Source: Gammaproteobacteria bacterium | Lineage (GTDB): Bacteria; Pseudomonadota; Gammaproteobacteria; Pseudomonadales; Cellvibrionaceae | Assembly (NCBI GenBank): GCA_021151835.1 | Contig: JAGKWO010000023.1 | Coordinates: 46,352-110,351, forward strand | DNA: 64,000 nucleotides | Direction: 5' to 3' | Part shown: positions 25,881 through 35,562 of the stretch, piece by piece | How the letters are laid out: every line of letters starts with the position of its first letter | How positions within the stretch are numbered: position 1 is the stretch's first letter | Program-made: the position numbers and the translations under genes | The notes under the pieces: generated by a model | Database searches by the model: none | The model's input: the letters and a program-made list of their open reading frames with translations, nothing else | What the model was told of the DNA's origin: nothing

Positions 25881-26504
25881 ATGGATAAAATGCTCACCAC
25901 CGCCGCCCTCGCCAGCGCAGAAAAAATTATTAACACCGCGTTGCGTTATGATCCTGCGACCCGCATCGGCCTTGCGCGCTTGAGTGGAAAAATCCTCGCG
26001 GTAAAAATCACCGCGCCAGTGGCGATAACTTTATTTGTTATGCCCGTCGATGAAGAAATCGAGTTAATGGCAAATTGGGATGGCGAAGTAGATACGCAAC
26101 TCAGCGGTTCACTAATGGCTCTGCTGCAATTATCGACCACCGAAATCCACAACCTGAAATATTCCGGCGTGACTGCCATGGGCGACCTGGGCTTGCTCGC
26201 GGCGTTGCAAGCGCTGTTAAAAAATCTCGATATCGATTGGGAAGATATGTTCAGCCAATTTACCGGCGACATTATTGGCCACCAGACGGCGCAAATCATT
26301 CGTACCAAATTTGGCTGGGCCAAAGACCGCGCCCAAAGCGCAACACGTTTAACCAAAGAATTTTTAACCGAAGAATACCAAGTACTGGTTTCCAAACCCG
26401 AGCTGGAAGATTTTTACCAACAAGTGGACGAATTGCGGTTATCAGTTGATCGCGCTGCCGCGCGCGTTGAAAAGCTGCTTGCGGAGAAACGTAGGTTGGG
26501 CTGA
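25881..26504 (+). CDS. ubiJ: Ubiquinone biosynthesis accessory factor UbiJ (SCP2 domain)
   Basis: The 207-residue product sits 11 bp after ubiE, in the conserved ubiE-ubiJ-ubiB order. It has an N-terminal SCP2 lipid-binding domain (about 20-110, LSGKILAVKITAPVAITLFVMP; DTQLSGSLMALLQL) and a C-terminal coiled-coil-like region (FYQQVDELRLSVDRAAARVEKLLAEK). UbiJ with UbiK scaffolds the soluble Ubi complex that hydroxylates and methylates the ring. The last codons (R-R-L-G-stop) lie inside a palindromic element that begins at 26491, so the extreme C-terminus may be non-native. Confidence 0.93.
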   Translation: MDKMLTTAALASAEKIINTALRYDPATRIGLARLSGKILAVKITAPVAITLFVMPVDEEIELMANWDGEVDTQLSGSLMALLQLSTTEIHNLKYSGVTAMGDLGLLAALQALLKNLDIDWEDMFSQFTGDIIGHQTAQIIRTKFGWAKDRAQSATRLTKEFLTEEYQVLVSKPELEDFYQQVDELRLSVDRAAARVEKLLAEKRRLG

Positions 26505-26633
26505 GGAACGATGCCCAACAAAGCAACGCATAAAAATTGCTAAACAATAAAATGCACATTCGCCACCACGAAAGGAATTCATTGTGTTGGGCAAGCCGGT
26601 CATGTTGGGGTTCGTTCCTCACCACCAACCTAC
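26491..26633. repeat. REP/MITE-like element between ubiJ and ubiB
   Basis: Ends are an imperfect ~30-bp inverted repeat: left 26491-26520 starts GTAGGTTGGGCTGAGGAACG, right 26603-26633 is its complement in the reverse direction (ending CCAACCTAC). About 82 bp of AT-rich DNA lies between. The end unit is shared with the element after fbp. The left end overlaps the final codons and stop of ubiJ. No ORF is inside. Confidence 0.82.
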
Positions 26634-26657
26634 ACAAAAAAGAGAATTGAGTTTGTA

Positions 26658-28316
26658 ATGGTCTTCCTTCGTTTATTAACAATCCTGCGCGTCTTCGCCC
26701 GTTATCGCCTGGACCAATTGCTCCCCGATAATTTACCGTTCGCCGCCCGCGCCGCATTATTTTTCTTTAAATTATTCCCGCAGCCGCGCTCAACTACTGG
26801 CGAAAAATTATCGCGCGGTGAATGCTTGCGCCGCGCCTGCGAAGATTTAGGCCCGATCTTTGTAAAATTCGGCCAATTACTCTCTACACGCCCGGATCTG
26901 GTGCCCGACGATATCGTCATCGAACTAAATCACTTGCAAGATAACGTCGCCCCGTTTGCCAGCGAAGAATTCCAGCGCATTGTCGAAGCTTCACTGGGCG
27001 CAAAAGTCAGCGATGTATTTGCCAGCTACGATGCCTCGCCACTCGCCTCCGCCTCCGTCGCGCAAGTGCATACCGCCACCCTCAAAGACGGCCGCGATGT
27101 GGTTATCAAAGTTGTTCGCCCCGGAATCGAAAAAGTCATCGCGCAGGATGTTGAGTTGCTGCTGATGGTTGCACGCTGGGTGGAAAAAAATACGATTGAT
27201 GGCAAACGCCTGCATCCGGTGGAAATTGTGGAAGATTATCGCACCACGATTTTTGATGAACTGGATCTGCAACGCGAAGCCGCCAATGGCTCGCAACTGC
27301 GGCGCAATTTTTTAAATTCACCGCTGCTTTATGTTCCTGAAGTCTATTGGGATTACACCCGTCACAATGTATTGGTGATGGAGCGCATTTACGGTATTCC
27401 GGTTACCGATATGGCCGCGCTGAATGCGCAAAACACCAACCTGAAAAAACTCGCCGAACGCGGTGTAGAGATTTTTTTCACCCAGGTGTTTGATCACAAC
27501 TTCTTCCACGCCGATATGCACCCCGGTAATATTTTTGTTGCCACGCAACATCCACAACTGCCGCAATATATCGCTGTCGATATGGCAATTGTGGGATCGC
27601 TCACCCGCGAAGACCAGTATTACCTCGCGCGCAATTTGCTCGCGATGTTCCGCCGCGATTATCGCCAGGTAGCGGAATTGCATGTGCAAAGCGGCTGGGT
27701 GCCAAATTATGTACGGGTCGAGGAACTGGAAGCAGCGATTCGCACTGTGTGCGAACCTATTTTTGAAAAACCGCTGAAAGAAATTTCTTTCGCCAATGTT
27801 TTGCTAAGTTTATTCCGCACGGCGCGCCGCTTTGATATGGAAGTGCAACCGCAATTAGTCCTGCTGCAGAAAACCTTGCTCAATATTGAAGGGCTGGGCC
27901 GCCAGTTGTATCCGGACCTGGATCTGTGGGCGACCGCACACCCTTATCTGGAGCGCTGGTTAAAAAATCGTTTCCACCCCAAATCACTCTGGCGCGAACT
28001 CAAACGCACCGCGCCTGACTGGATGGAAAAATTCCCGCAAGTGCCGGACCTGGTGTTTAACAGCATGAAACAGCTGCCGCATATGTCGCAGCGCCTTGAT
28101 GAATTGTCACATGAATTAATCGCACGCAAAAAACATCAACGTCATCTGGGCCGGCGCAAACTGATTGCTGCGCTAGCTTTTGGTGCCGCGGGTTATTTGC
28201 TGTATCGCGACCCACAAACTGCAATGCTGGTAAATGACTGGTTAAACAACGATATACCCGCAGCAGCGCTGGCACTTATCGCTATCGGTGTAGCGGCCTT
28301 GTGGTTCAAAAAATAA
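26658..28316 (+). CDS. ubiB: Ubiquinone biosynthesis regulatory kinase-like protein UbiB
   Basis: The 552-residue product is an ABC1/ADCK atypical kinase. Landmarks are the KxGQ-type motif KFGQLLSTRPDLVP (about 74-87), the Ala-rich nucleotide loop SPLASASVAQVHTA, the VVIKVVRPG lysine strand, ERIYGIPVTD, and HADMHPGNIFV with the catalytic loop. Two C-terminal membrane helices follow (about 497-513 and 529-550). UbiB is an ATPase needed for ubiquinone synthesis, thought to extract or move lipid intermediates at the membrane. It is separated from ubiJ by the palindromic element but still reads as the third gene of the unit. Confidence 0.96.
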   Translation: MVFLRLLTILRVFARYRLDQLLPDNLPFAARAALFFFKLFPQPRSTTGEKLSRGECLRRACEDLGPIFVKFGQLLSTRPDLVPDDIVIELNHLQDNVAPFASEEFQRIVEASLGAKVSDVFASYDASPLASASVAQVHTATLKDGRDVVIKVVRPGIEKVIAQDVELLLMVARWVEKNTIDGKRLHPVEIVEDYRTTIFDELDLQREAANGSQLRRNFLNSPLLYVPEVYWDYTRHNVLVMERIYGIPVTDMAALNAQNTNLKKLAERGVEIFFTQVFDHNFFHADMHPGNIFVATQHPQLPQYIAVDMAIVGSLTREDQYYLARNLLAMFRRDYRQVAELHVQSGWVPNYVRVEELEAAIRTVCEPIFEKPLKEISFANVLLSLFRTARRFDMEVQPQLVLLQKTLLNIEGLGRQLYPDLDLWATAHPYLERWLKNRFHPKSLWRELKRTAPDWMEKFPQVPDLVFNSMKQLPHMSQRLDELSHELIARKKHQRHLGRRKLIAALAFGAAGYLLYRDPQTAMLVNDWLNNDIPAAALALIAIGVAALWFKK

Positions 28317-28352
28317 AACCATAGATAAATCATGTGATACGAAGGACGCGCT

Positions 28353-29480
28353 ATGACATTAATTATTGACGATAAAGCAACCACCAAAGCGGAAGCCCAG
28401 GCGCGCGCCGATCAAATTCGCGCATTCAATGCCGAGCAAAAAATCCTGCATGAGCGCGGCCTGCTAATACTTGATGATGCACAACACCGCGCGATTCAAA
28501 CCTATCACCAGCAATTACTGCGCAGCTTACAACAACAGCAAGATATTGATCTCACTGAACGTGCGCGGCATTTATCCCTGGGTACACAGATTGTGGCCTT
28601 TCTCGGAGCCGGGGCATTCACTGCCAGCGTGTTTTTCCTGTTCTATCAATATTGGGGATACCTCAATCAACCACAGCAAGTCAGTGCGTTGATCACAGCT
28701 CCATTATTAATGCTCTTTGCCGCCGCCTGGATCAAACAACGGGATAACTCCGGTTATTACGCCAAACTTGCCGCCATTATTTCTTTTGTCTGCTTCGTAT
28801 TAAATCTGGTGCTGCTCGGCAGTATTTTTAATATCACGCCATCACCCAACGCGTTTGCAGCTTATGCGGTGTATGGATTTTTATTGGCTTATTTATTTCA
28901 AGCGCGCCTATTGCTGGTCGCTGGATTGGTTACCGGTTTTATGTTTATTGCCGCAAAAACCACCTTCTGGTTCGGTGGCCTTTACTGGACGGCATTATGG
29001 GAGCGGCCGGAAAATTTCCTGCTTTCCGCGTTGGCTTTTTTTGCATTACCGCTATTCAAGTCACAAGACCGCCATCCGGGGTTTGCGGCGATTTACCAGA
29101 TAATTTCTGCCTGCGCATTTTTTCTCGCGCTATTGTTACTCAGCAATTGGGGCCGGGGTAGCTACCTGCCCTGGAACGCTCATCTTATTGAAGGTATGTA
29201 TCAAATCCTGGGCTTCGCAACCAGTGCTGCGTTGATTGTGTTTGGCTTACGCCGCCATAACGGGCAATTAATGTTATTGGGCAATGTATTTTTTGCAGTT
29301 TTCCTGTGTAACAAATTTTTTGATTGGTGGTGGGACTGGATGCCGAAATCGCTATTCTTTTTAGTGATAGGCCTCACGGCGATCCTGGCATTGGCTATTT
29401 TTAATCGCCTGCGTAAATGGCAGCAACAATTAATAATAGCGTCAAACACAATGGAGCAGGCACGGGAGGTGGCGCCATGA
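28353..29480 (+). CDS. DUF2157 membrane protein
   Basis: The 375-residue product begins with a charged cytoplasmic segment (to about residue 75) and then has about ten hydrophobic helices (for example IVAFLGAGAFTASVFFLFYQ, PLLMLFAAAWI, LALLLLSNW). This is the DUF2157/DUF4401-type polytopic layout. Function of the family is unknown. It has an aagga ribosome site and lies 36 bp after ubiB. Its stop overlaps the next start (ATGA), so it is coupled to the DUF4824 protein and the two likely work together. Confidence 0.75.
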   Translation: MTLIIDDKATTKAEAQARADQIRAFNAEQKILHERGLLILDDAQHRAIQTYHQQLLRSLQQQQDIDLTERARHLSLGTQIVAFLGAGAFTASVFFLFYQYWGYLNQPQQVSALITAPLLMLFAAAWIKQRDNSGYYAKLAAIISFVCFVLNLVLLGSIFNITPSPNAFAAYAVYGFLLAYLFQARLLLVAGLVTGFMFIAAKTTFWFGGLYWTALWERPENFLLSALAFFALPLFKSQDRHPGFAAIYQIISACAFFLALLLLSNWGRGSYLPWNAHLIEGMYQILGFATSAALIVFGLRRHNGQLMLLGNVFFAVFLCNKFFDWWWDWMPKSLFFLVIGLTAILALAIFNRLRKWQQQLIIASNTMEQAREVAP

Positions 29481-30277
29481 ATAAATTATTATGGAGTGCG
29501 GCCGGTTTATTAATTGTGGTAAATAGCATGGTGCTGGGTCATAGCGCCTACAATCGCCATGAGGCACAAGCACGCATCACCCTTAGCGAGCGGGAATTAA
29601 ATTTTCCGCACCATTACGGTTTTGAGAAAGAGAACTCGGGGATAAGCTTATCCGTGCAATGGAATACACGCCCGGACACAACCACTGATGAAAATTATTA
29701 TTACTATCGCCAGCTAAAATTAACGCGCGAACATTATGCTACCTTTCGTTTCGCTGATGTTTGCGATCATCCGGGTAGCAATACTGCCGAGCAAGGTTTT
29801 GTTTTAATAGAATTCAATGGCAATGCCTATCAACAGCTCGTTGAAAAACTCCGAACACAATTGAACCAACTCCAGCAATCATCAGCCCAGGCGAAAAAAA
29901 TAAAAGACGTGCAAGATGAATTGCAGCAGTTTGAAAAAGAGCGTTCGCGCCTTTACATCATTGATGCAGCGGCCAATAGAGCCACACTGGAAGCAAGTTT
30001 ATCCCGGCAGGAAAAAATCCCTGGCAGTCAATTTTTAATTTTACCTGCGCTTGTTAAAGATACGTACAGGCAGTGTGACAGCAAGCAGAAAGACCCTGAC
30101 ACTGTGTACATTGATGAGCTGTTGGTTGACCTTATTTATGTTCCGCGTGAATACCACGCGCTATTTTCCGGTAAAAAAACCGATCACCATTTTCAGGCAA
30201 CCATCGCGTTTGGCAAACTGGATGAACCCTGGCTGGAATCACTAACAGCGTGTGAAACGGAATGTAACGCACGGTAG
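29477..30277 (+). CDS. DUF4824-like (GDYXXLXY-type) membrane-anchored protein
   Basis: The 266-residue product starts inside the stop of the DUF2157 gene (ATGA) with a ggagg ribosome site. It has one N-terminal membrane helix (LLWSAAGLLIVVNSMVLGHSAY) and a periplasmic body. Features are ARITLSERELNFPHHYG, a strand-rich first half, a coiled-coil segment (about 118-160, LRTQLNQLQQSSAQAKKIKDVQ) and a C-terminal DELLVDLIYVPREYHALF. DUF4824 proteins are usually encoded just after DUF2157 or DUF4401 membrane proteins, as here. No function is known. Family call rests on context plus these segments. Confidence 0.7.
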   Translation: MNKLLWSAAGLLIVVNSMVLGHSAYNRHEAQARITLSERELNFPHHYGFEKENSGISLSVQWNTRPDTTTDENYYYYRQLKLTREHYATFRFADVCDHPGSNTAEQGFVLIEFNGNAYQQLVEKLRTQLNQLQQSSAQAKKIKDVQDELQQFEKERSRLYIIDAAANRATLEASLSRQEKIPGSQFLILPALVKDTYRQCDSKQKDPDTVYIDELLVDLIYVPREYHALFSGKKTDHHFQATIAFGKLDEPWLESLTACETECNAR

Positions 30278-30454
30278 CGATTTGCACGCGCTAACCATAA
30301 AAGCGGATTCGATAAATCGCACCCCTACGGCGTTATAGCGCGAATCAGGCGAATGCATTTGCGACCAAACAAATCTTCATAACCGGCGCGTAGCTATTCC
30401 TTATCCTTCTGCTATTATCCGATGACAACAATAGTGAAGGACTTGGTTGTTATG

Positions 30455-32269
30455 TCGAGTGCGCCGCGTATCCTGCTGGTGGACGATACTCCGGAAAATC
30501 TGGATGTCCTCAGCGGAATCCTTGAAGATCTGGACTGCGAATTATTGGTTGCCACCTCGGGTGAACGCGCATTGGAACTGGCTGCGCGCCGTTTGCCGGA
30601 GCTGATTTTGCTCGATGTCATGATGCCGGACATGAACGGCTTTGAAGTCTGTACCCGTCTTAAAGCCGATCTGGCGACCACGGAAATCCCGATTATTTTT
30701 GTTACCGCACGCACCGATGATATCAGCCAGGGTTTTCGCGTGGGCGGTGCGGATTACATCACCAAGCCGATTAACACCGACGAAGTGCGCGCGCGGGTGC
30801 GCTACCAGTTGGAACGCCAGGCAATGGTGACGGAGCTGAAATCATTCAACCGCGAGCTGGAAACCAAAGTGCGCGAACGCACGGCAGAACTCACCATCGC
30901 CAACCGCCAGTTGCGTGAGGAAATTAATGAGCGGCGCTACATGCAGGACCGCCTCAATTACCTCGCCACCCACGATTTTGTTACCCGCCTGCACAACCGC
31001 AACGCCCTGGAAGCGCATGTCTCCGAACTACTGGCACGCATCCAGATCGAAAATTTAAGCGCAACATTTTTGCTAATTGATATTGATCGCTTCCGCTTGA
31101 TCAATGAAAGTTGCGGCTGCATCGCTGGCGATGAATTGCTGCGGCAATTTGCAGATAGTGTTTCGGGGTTATTATCGCGCACCGATTTTTTTGCCCGTTT
31201 GGGTGGCGACCGTTTTGTGGTGATCACTGAAGGTGATGGTAACGATAACGGTGTGGAATTAGCCCAGAGCATTCTCAAACATTTGGAACAATTTAATTTC
31301 CAATGGGAAGACCGCCAGTTCAAGCTCGCCGCGTCGATTGCCACCTTGCCGTTGACACGCACCATCGTCAGTTATGACCAGATTATGCTCGCTGCCGATG
31401 AAGTCATTTTCGTCGCCAAACGCGATGCGCGCGGCGCAGTATTTACTCTGGAGGAAGCGACCAAGCGCAGCGATTTGCACAAGGAAAATATCAACTGGGC
31501 ATCGCGTCTGGTCGATGCATTGCAAAACCAGTTGTTCCGCGCCTATTTCCAGTTACTGGAATATTTTCCGGCTGCCAACCAGCAAGCAGAACCGATTTAT
31601 CGACTGGAAGTTTTATTACGCTTGTGGGACCCGCAGGCGCAACGCATGGTATCGCCCGGTGAATTTATCGGCCCGGCCGAGCGTTTGCATTTAATTCCGG
31701 AGCTGGATAAGTGGATGATTAACCATGTGCTGGCGCTGTTCGCGCGCAATCCGCGGTTGCTGGAGCGCATGGATCTGATTTCTATCAACCTGTCGGCAAT
31801 TTCCATTCGCGAATCACAACTCGCGCAATTTATTATCAACACGTTCAAGCAGCACAATTTACCGGCCAATAAATTTTGTTTTGAAATTACTGAAACCCAG
31901 GCGATTGTCAACATCGATTCGGCGCGCCAGTTTATGCAAACCCTGCGCGATTTTGGTTGCCATTTTGCGCTGGATGATTTTGGTAGCGGCTTTGCGTCCT
32001 ATGCCTATTTGCACCAGCTGGCATTCGACAAAATAAAAATCGACGGTATTTTTGTGCGCGATATGGATACCGACCCATCCCACTACGCGATGATTAAATC
32101 CATTATTGAAATGGCCGCGTCACTCGATAAAGAAGTGATCGCCGAGTTTGTGGAGACCGCTGAAGTCGCCCGGCAGTTACACGCACTGGGTGTACAGTGG
32201 GGGCAAGGTTATCACCACCACAAACCGGAAGAATTGAATTACCAGGCCCTGGAACAGCGCCTCGCTTGA
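30455..32269 (+). CDS. Response regulator with degenerate GGDEF and EAL c-di-GMP phosphodiesterase domains
   Basis: The ATG at 30455 has a gaagga site; an earlier ATG at 30422 lacks one. The 604-residue product has a receiver (about 5-120, DDTPEN, phospho-acceptor D54, TKPIN), a coiled coil (about 120-170), a GGDEF-like domain whose active site reads GGDRF (250-254), so cyclase activity is probably lost, and an EAL domain. EAL residues present: E385 in EVLLR, ISINLSA, FEITET, D507-D508 in DDFGSG, and KIKID. It is likely a phosphodiesterase that cuts c-di-GMP, controlled by phosphorylation. The MASE1 hybrid kinase gene begins 13 bp after it and is the probable partner. Confidence 0.92.
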   Translation, partial: SSAPRILLVDDTPENLDVLSGILEDLDCELLVATSGERALELAARRLPELILLDVMMPDMNGFEVCTRLKADLATTEIPIIFVTARTDDISQGFRVGGADYITKPINTDEVRARVRYQLERQAMVTELKSFNRELETKVRERTAELTIANRQLREEINERRYMQDRLNYLATHDFVTRLHNRNALEAHVSELLARIQIENLSATFLLIDIDRFRLINESCGCIAGDELLRQFADSVSGLLSRTDFFARLGGDRFVVITEGDGNDNGVELAQSILKHLEQFNFQWEDRQFKLAASIATLPLTRTIVSYDQIMLAADEVIFVAKRDARGAVFTLEEATKRSDLHKENINWASRLVDALQNQLFRAYFQLLEYFPAANQQAEPIYRLEVLLRLWDPQAQRMVSPGEFIGPAERLHLIPELDKWMINHVLALFARNPRLLERMDLISINLSAISIRESQLAQFIINTFKQHNLPANKFCFEITETQAIVNIDSARQFMQTLRDFGCHFALDDFGSGFASYAYLHQLAFDKIKIDGIFVRDMDTDPSHYAMIKSIIEMAASLDKEVIAEFVETAEVARQLHALGVQWGQGYHHHKPEELNYQALEQRLA

Positions 32270-32282
32270 TGGAGTTGTTCCT

Positions 32283-35200
32283 GTGGTAAACCTCGCGCGC
32301 AACAAATTGTATTTCTTCGCCAAGCTCCCGTTATTAAATGTAATGTTTGCACTGGTGTATTTTGCGCTGGCGCAGTTTGGAATGATGTGGAGTTCACTCA
32401 CCTCCAATGTAACACTGGTATGGCCGGCCGCCGGTGTTGCGCTCTTCGGTTTGTTATTGTTTGGGCTGCGCGTTGCGCCCGGAATTTTTATCGGCGCATT
32501 TACCGCCACACTTTTTTTACATTTTGATCCAAATATCGGGCGCAGCTTTACCAGTATCGCCTTTACCTTCCTGATGACTTGCGCCGACCTGTTGCAAAGT
32601 TGGTTAATTGCGCGTATGAATCGCGGGCTGTTTACACGCAATTTGTTAATCAGCTTGCCGCGCGCGTTATATTTTATTGGCAGCATTTTTATTTGTTGCA
32701 GCATTTCCTCCAGCATTGGCGTCAACTCACTTTATTACCTCAATATTATTCCGCAGGGTGAATTAATAAAAAGCTGGGCCTTCTGGTGGATGGGCGACAG
32801 CATTGGCATGCTGGTAGTCACTTCCATCCTCGCCTGGGCATTAATTCCGCGCATTCGCCACAACAATCCCCAGGCACAAGCTTTTTTACTATTGTGCGCC
32901 GGAGTTGGTGTGGTGTTATTTCTGGTTTCAGCATTGGGTTATGTTGAGCGCAACAGCGCGGTTCCGCTTATTCCGGAAGCCAATGATTTACGCCCCTGGT
33001 ATTTACCGAGCTGGTTACAATTATCCGCACTGGCGATGGGTCTAACCTTGATTGGCTTGCTCACCGCTTATTTGCGCGCACGCCAAAAAAATGATGACTT
33101 GTTTCTGCGCATCCAACAAAAACTGGAGGAAGATGTTTCATCGCATACCGAGGCGTTGCGCGCAGCAAATGATTGGCTGTTAAATGAAATTGTCCAGCGC
33201 CAGCAAACACAGGAACAATTGCAAGCGTCGCAAGCGGCATTAAAAGAACGCGAACAACATTTGCGTAGCCTGCTCGATAACATTCCCGACCCTATCTGGT
33301 TAAAAAACATGGAAGGTTTTTATATCAGCTGTAATAAAGCCTTCGCCCAGATGCTGGGTCGCCCGGAGCATGAAGTGCTCGGCAAGACCGAGCAGCAATT
33401 GGTAACCCCGGAATTAGCAGACTTATTTCGCCATTATGATCAACAAGCGTTGCGCAGCCATGAACCGCACCGTTATGAACAATGGATTTCCATTGCCAAC
33501 CAACAACGCTATTTATTGGATACATTAAAGGTTGCCCTGCGTGATGACGAAGGAAAACCCACCGGCATATTGGGTATTGGACGCGATATCACCGAAAAAA
33601 ACCTGCTGTTTACCGAGCTGGAAAAATTCAAACGCTTCGCGGAATATTCAAGCCAGGGTTTTGGTATCGCCACACTGGACGCCGAAACGATTTACATGAA
33701 TGCCAGTATGCGCACCATGCTCAATGGCGTGTTGGGCGATGGCAACTTCAAGCAACAATTCTGGCAATATTTTCCTGTGGAATTGCAACAGCACGTGCGC
33801 GATGAAATTATTCCGCAGGTATTACGCGAGGGCCAATGGCAAGGCGAGCTGGCAGCGTTGCATCCGGATGGTTCGCAATTCCCGACCCATGAAACATTTT
33901 TTGTAATTCGCGATGACCAGGGCAAGCCGCAATATATCGGAAATATCATGACCGATATTTCCGCGCAAAAAGAAACCGAGACACAATTGTCGCGCGCTAA
34001 AGAAACCGCAGAAGAAGCCACGCGCGCAAAGAGCCGGTTCCTCGCCAATATGAGCCACGAAATTCGCACACCATTGAACGCTGTGCTCGGCTATACGCAA
34101 TTACTGATGCGCGATGAAAAATTTACCGGCAACCAGCGCGAGCGCCTGGAATTAATTTTGACCTCCAGCCAGCGTTTGCTGGGATTGATTAACGATATTC
34201 TCGATCTCTCCAAAATTGAATCCGGCGTATTGAATTTGCGTAAGGATTATTTTGATTTGCACCAGGAAGTCGACGATATCCAAACCATTATGGCCGAACG
34301 CGCGAGCGCCAAAGGCTTGCAACTGATTACCCAGATCGATTTGCCAGCGCCCTATATTGTGAAAGGCGATCGCCAGAAAATTGGCCAGATTTTATTAAAC
34401 CTGCTCGGCAACGCGATTAAATTTACACCGCACGGCAGCGTGAGCTTGCAAGTGATGCCGCTGCCCGCTAACAACGTTGAATTTGTGATTGGCGATACCG
34501 GCCCCGGTATCGCCGAAAAAGAATTGGCGGAATTATTTGCCGCGTTCAAACAAGGGCAAGCCGGTGAAGATGCCGGCGGTACCGGTTTGGGCCTCGCACT
34601 GTCGCGTCACCTGGCCGAAGGTATGGGCGGCAGTTTGCGGTTATCGAGCGTATTGGGGCAGGGAACACTCGCTTATTTAATGCTACCTTTGGCCAGTGAA
34701 AATATTGTTCTGGAGCAGCGCAACAACCAGGCATCGCATCACCTTGAAGCTGGCAGCCATTGCCGTGCATTGGTGGTGGAAGACGATCAGGCGAGCTGCG
34801 ATATCCTCGTGGATTTGCTGCGCCAGATCGGTTGCGAAACCCTCGCCGCGCGCGATGGCCACGAAGGCCTATTGCAATGCGCCAGCCACAACTTCGATAT
34901 TATTTTTACTGATATCCGTATGCCCGGTATTAATGGCCTGGATATGCTGCGCAAATTGCGCACCGATCCAGCCTACCGCAACACGCCGATTATCGCGGTG
35001 TCTGCGTCCAGCCTGGAACATGAACGCGCGTTTTATCTCGCGCAAGGATTCCAGGAATTCATCGGCAAACCCTATGCGTTTGACGATATTTTCAATGCAT
35101 TGAGCCGCTTTGCGCAGGTCAGGTTTGCCGGGCAGGATGATAAGCCTGTCGCCGCTGCTGGCGACGACAATGCCATTGTGGATATCGCTATTATCAGCGC

Positions 35201-35387
35201 CGAACTGGAGGAACTTGCGCGCCGCGCGGCCAGCGGCGATATGAGTAACAGCAAGAAAATTATCGCCAACCTTACGCCAGCGCAGTTGGGTAACCAGCGG
35301 CACCAGCAACTATTAAATGCGGTGCGCCAATATGATTTGGAGCGGATAGAGAAGCTGGTGCACATTTGGCTGGCCGAAACCCGTTAA
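32283..35387 (+). CDS. MASE1 hybrid sensor histidine kinase with receiver
   Basis: A 1034-residue protein with a GTG start and a ggag ribosome site. Domains in order: MASE1 membrane sensor with about eight helices (1-260), coiled coil (about 275-320), two PAS domains (about 320-440 and 445-565), HisKA with H592 (MSHEIRTPLN), HATPase (about 700-810, NAIKFT, DTGPGIA, GGTGLGL), and a receiver with D877 (FTDIRMPG). The C-terminal ~80 residues are helical and may be an Hpt-like or dimer segment without an obvious phospho-His. MASE1 senses unknown small molecules at the inner membrane. It follows the GGDEF-EAL regulator by 13 bp, forming a signalling pair. Confidence 0.93.
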   Translation: MVNLARNKLYFFAKLPLLNVMFALVYFALAQFGMMWSSLTSNVTLVWPAAGVALFGLLLFGLRVAPGIFIGAFTATLFLHFDPNIGRSFTSIAFTFLMTCADLLQSWLIARMNRGLFTRNLLISLPRALYFIGSIFICCSISSSIGVNSLYYLNIIPQGELIKSWAFWWMGDSIGMLVVTSILAWALIPRIRHNNPQAQAFLLLCAGVGVVLFLVSALGYVERNSAVPLIPEANDLRPWYLPSWLQLSALAMGLTLIGLLTAYLRARQKNDDLFLRIQQKLEEDVSSHTEALRAANDWLLNEIVQRQQTQEQLQASQAALKEREQHLRSLLDNIPDPIWLKNMEGFYISCNKAFAQMLGRPEHEVLGKTEQQLVTPELADLFRHYDQQALRSHEPHRYEQWISIANQQRYLLDTLKVALRDDEGKPTGILGIGRDITEKNLLFTELEKFKRFAEYSSQGFGIATLDAETIYMNASMRTMLNGVLGDGNFKQQFWQYFPVELQQHVRDEIIPQVLREGQWQGELAALHPDGSQFPTHETFFVIRDDQGKPQYIGNIMTDISAQKETETQLSRAKETAEEATRAKSRFLANMSHEIRTPLNAVLGYTQLLMRDEKFTGNQRERLELILTSSQRLLGLINDILDLSKIESGVLNLRKDYFDLHQEVDDIQTIMAERASAKGLQLITQIDLPAPYIVKGDRQKIGQILLNLLGNAIKFTPHGSVSLQVMPLPANNVEFVIGDTGPGIAEKELAELFAAFKQGQAGEDAGGTGLGLALSRHLAEGMGGSLRLSSVLGQGTLAYLMLPLASENIVLEQRNNQASHHLEAGSHCRALVVEDDQASCDILVDLLRQIGCETLAARDGHEGLLQCASHNFDIIFTDIRMPGINGLDMLRKLRTDPAYRNTPIIAVSASSLEHERAFYLAQGFQEFIGKPYAFDDIFNALSRFAQVRFAGQDDKPVAAAGDDNAIVDIAIISAELEELARRAASGDMSNSKKIIANLTPAQLGNQRHQQLLNAVRQYDLERIEKLVHIWLAETR

Positions 35388-35539
35388 GCTTTCACCTGAT
35401 TTCAATCTAGCCTGATTCGATAATCACAATTCCTATTCCAGATTTCCACGATTCCACACCACTAAAACGCTGCTCAAACATCTCTTCCTTTAATTGCTTT
35501 TTAGGCAATCATAGGATAAATTATGCATAAATATTAATT

Positions 35540-35554
35540 ATCATATTTATTGTG
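35540..35554. promoter_or_regulatory. AT-rich motif before galT shared with the TonB receptor promoter
   Basis: The stretch from 35535 (aattatcatatttatt) resembles 37869-37884 before the TonB-dependent receptor (aataatcatataaatg): 12 of 16 bases agree, including ATCATAT. It is 8-28 bp before the galT start, which suits a repressor site or a -10 region. No regulator gene is nearby. Weak evidence. Confidence 0.3.
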
Positions 35555-35562
35555 AGTAAACC

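Noticed and set aside
26491..26633. Insertion sequence
   Set aside because: The element is 143 bp with no transposase; it fits a REP/MITE-like element.
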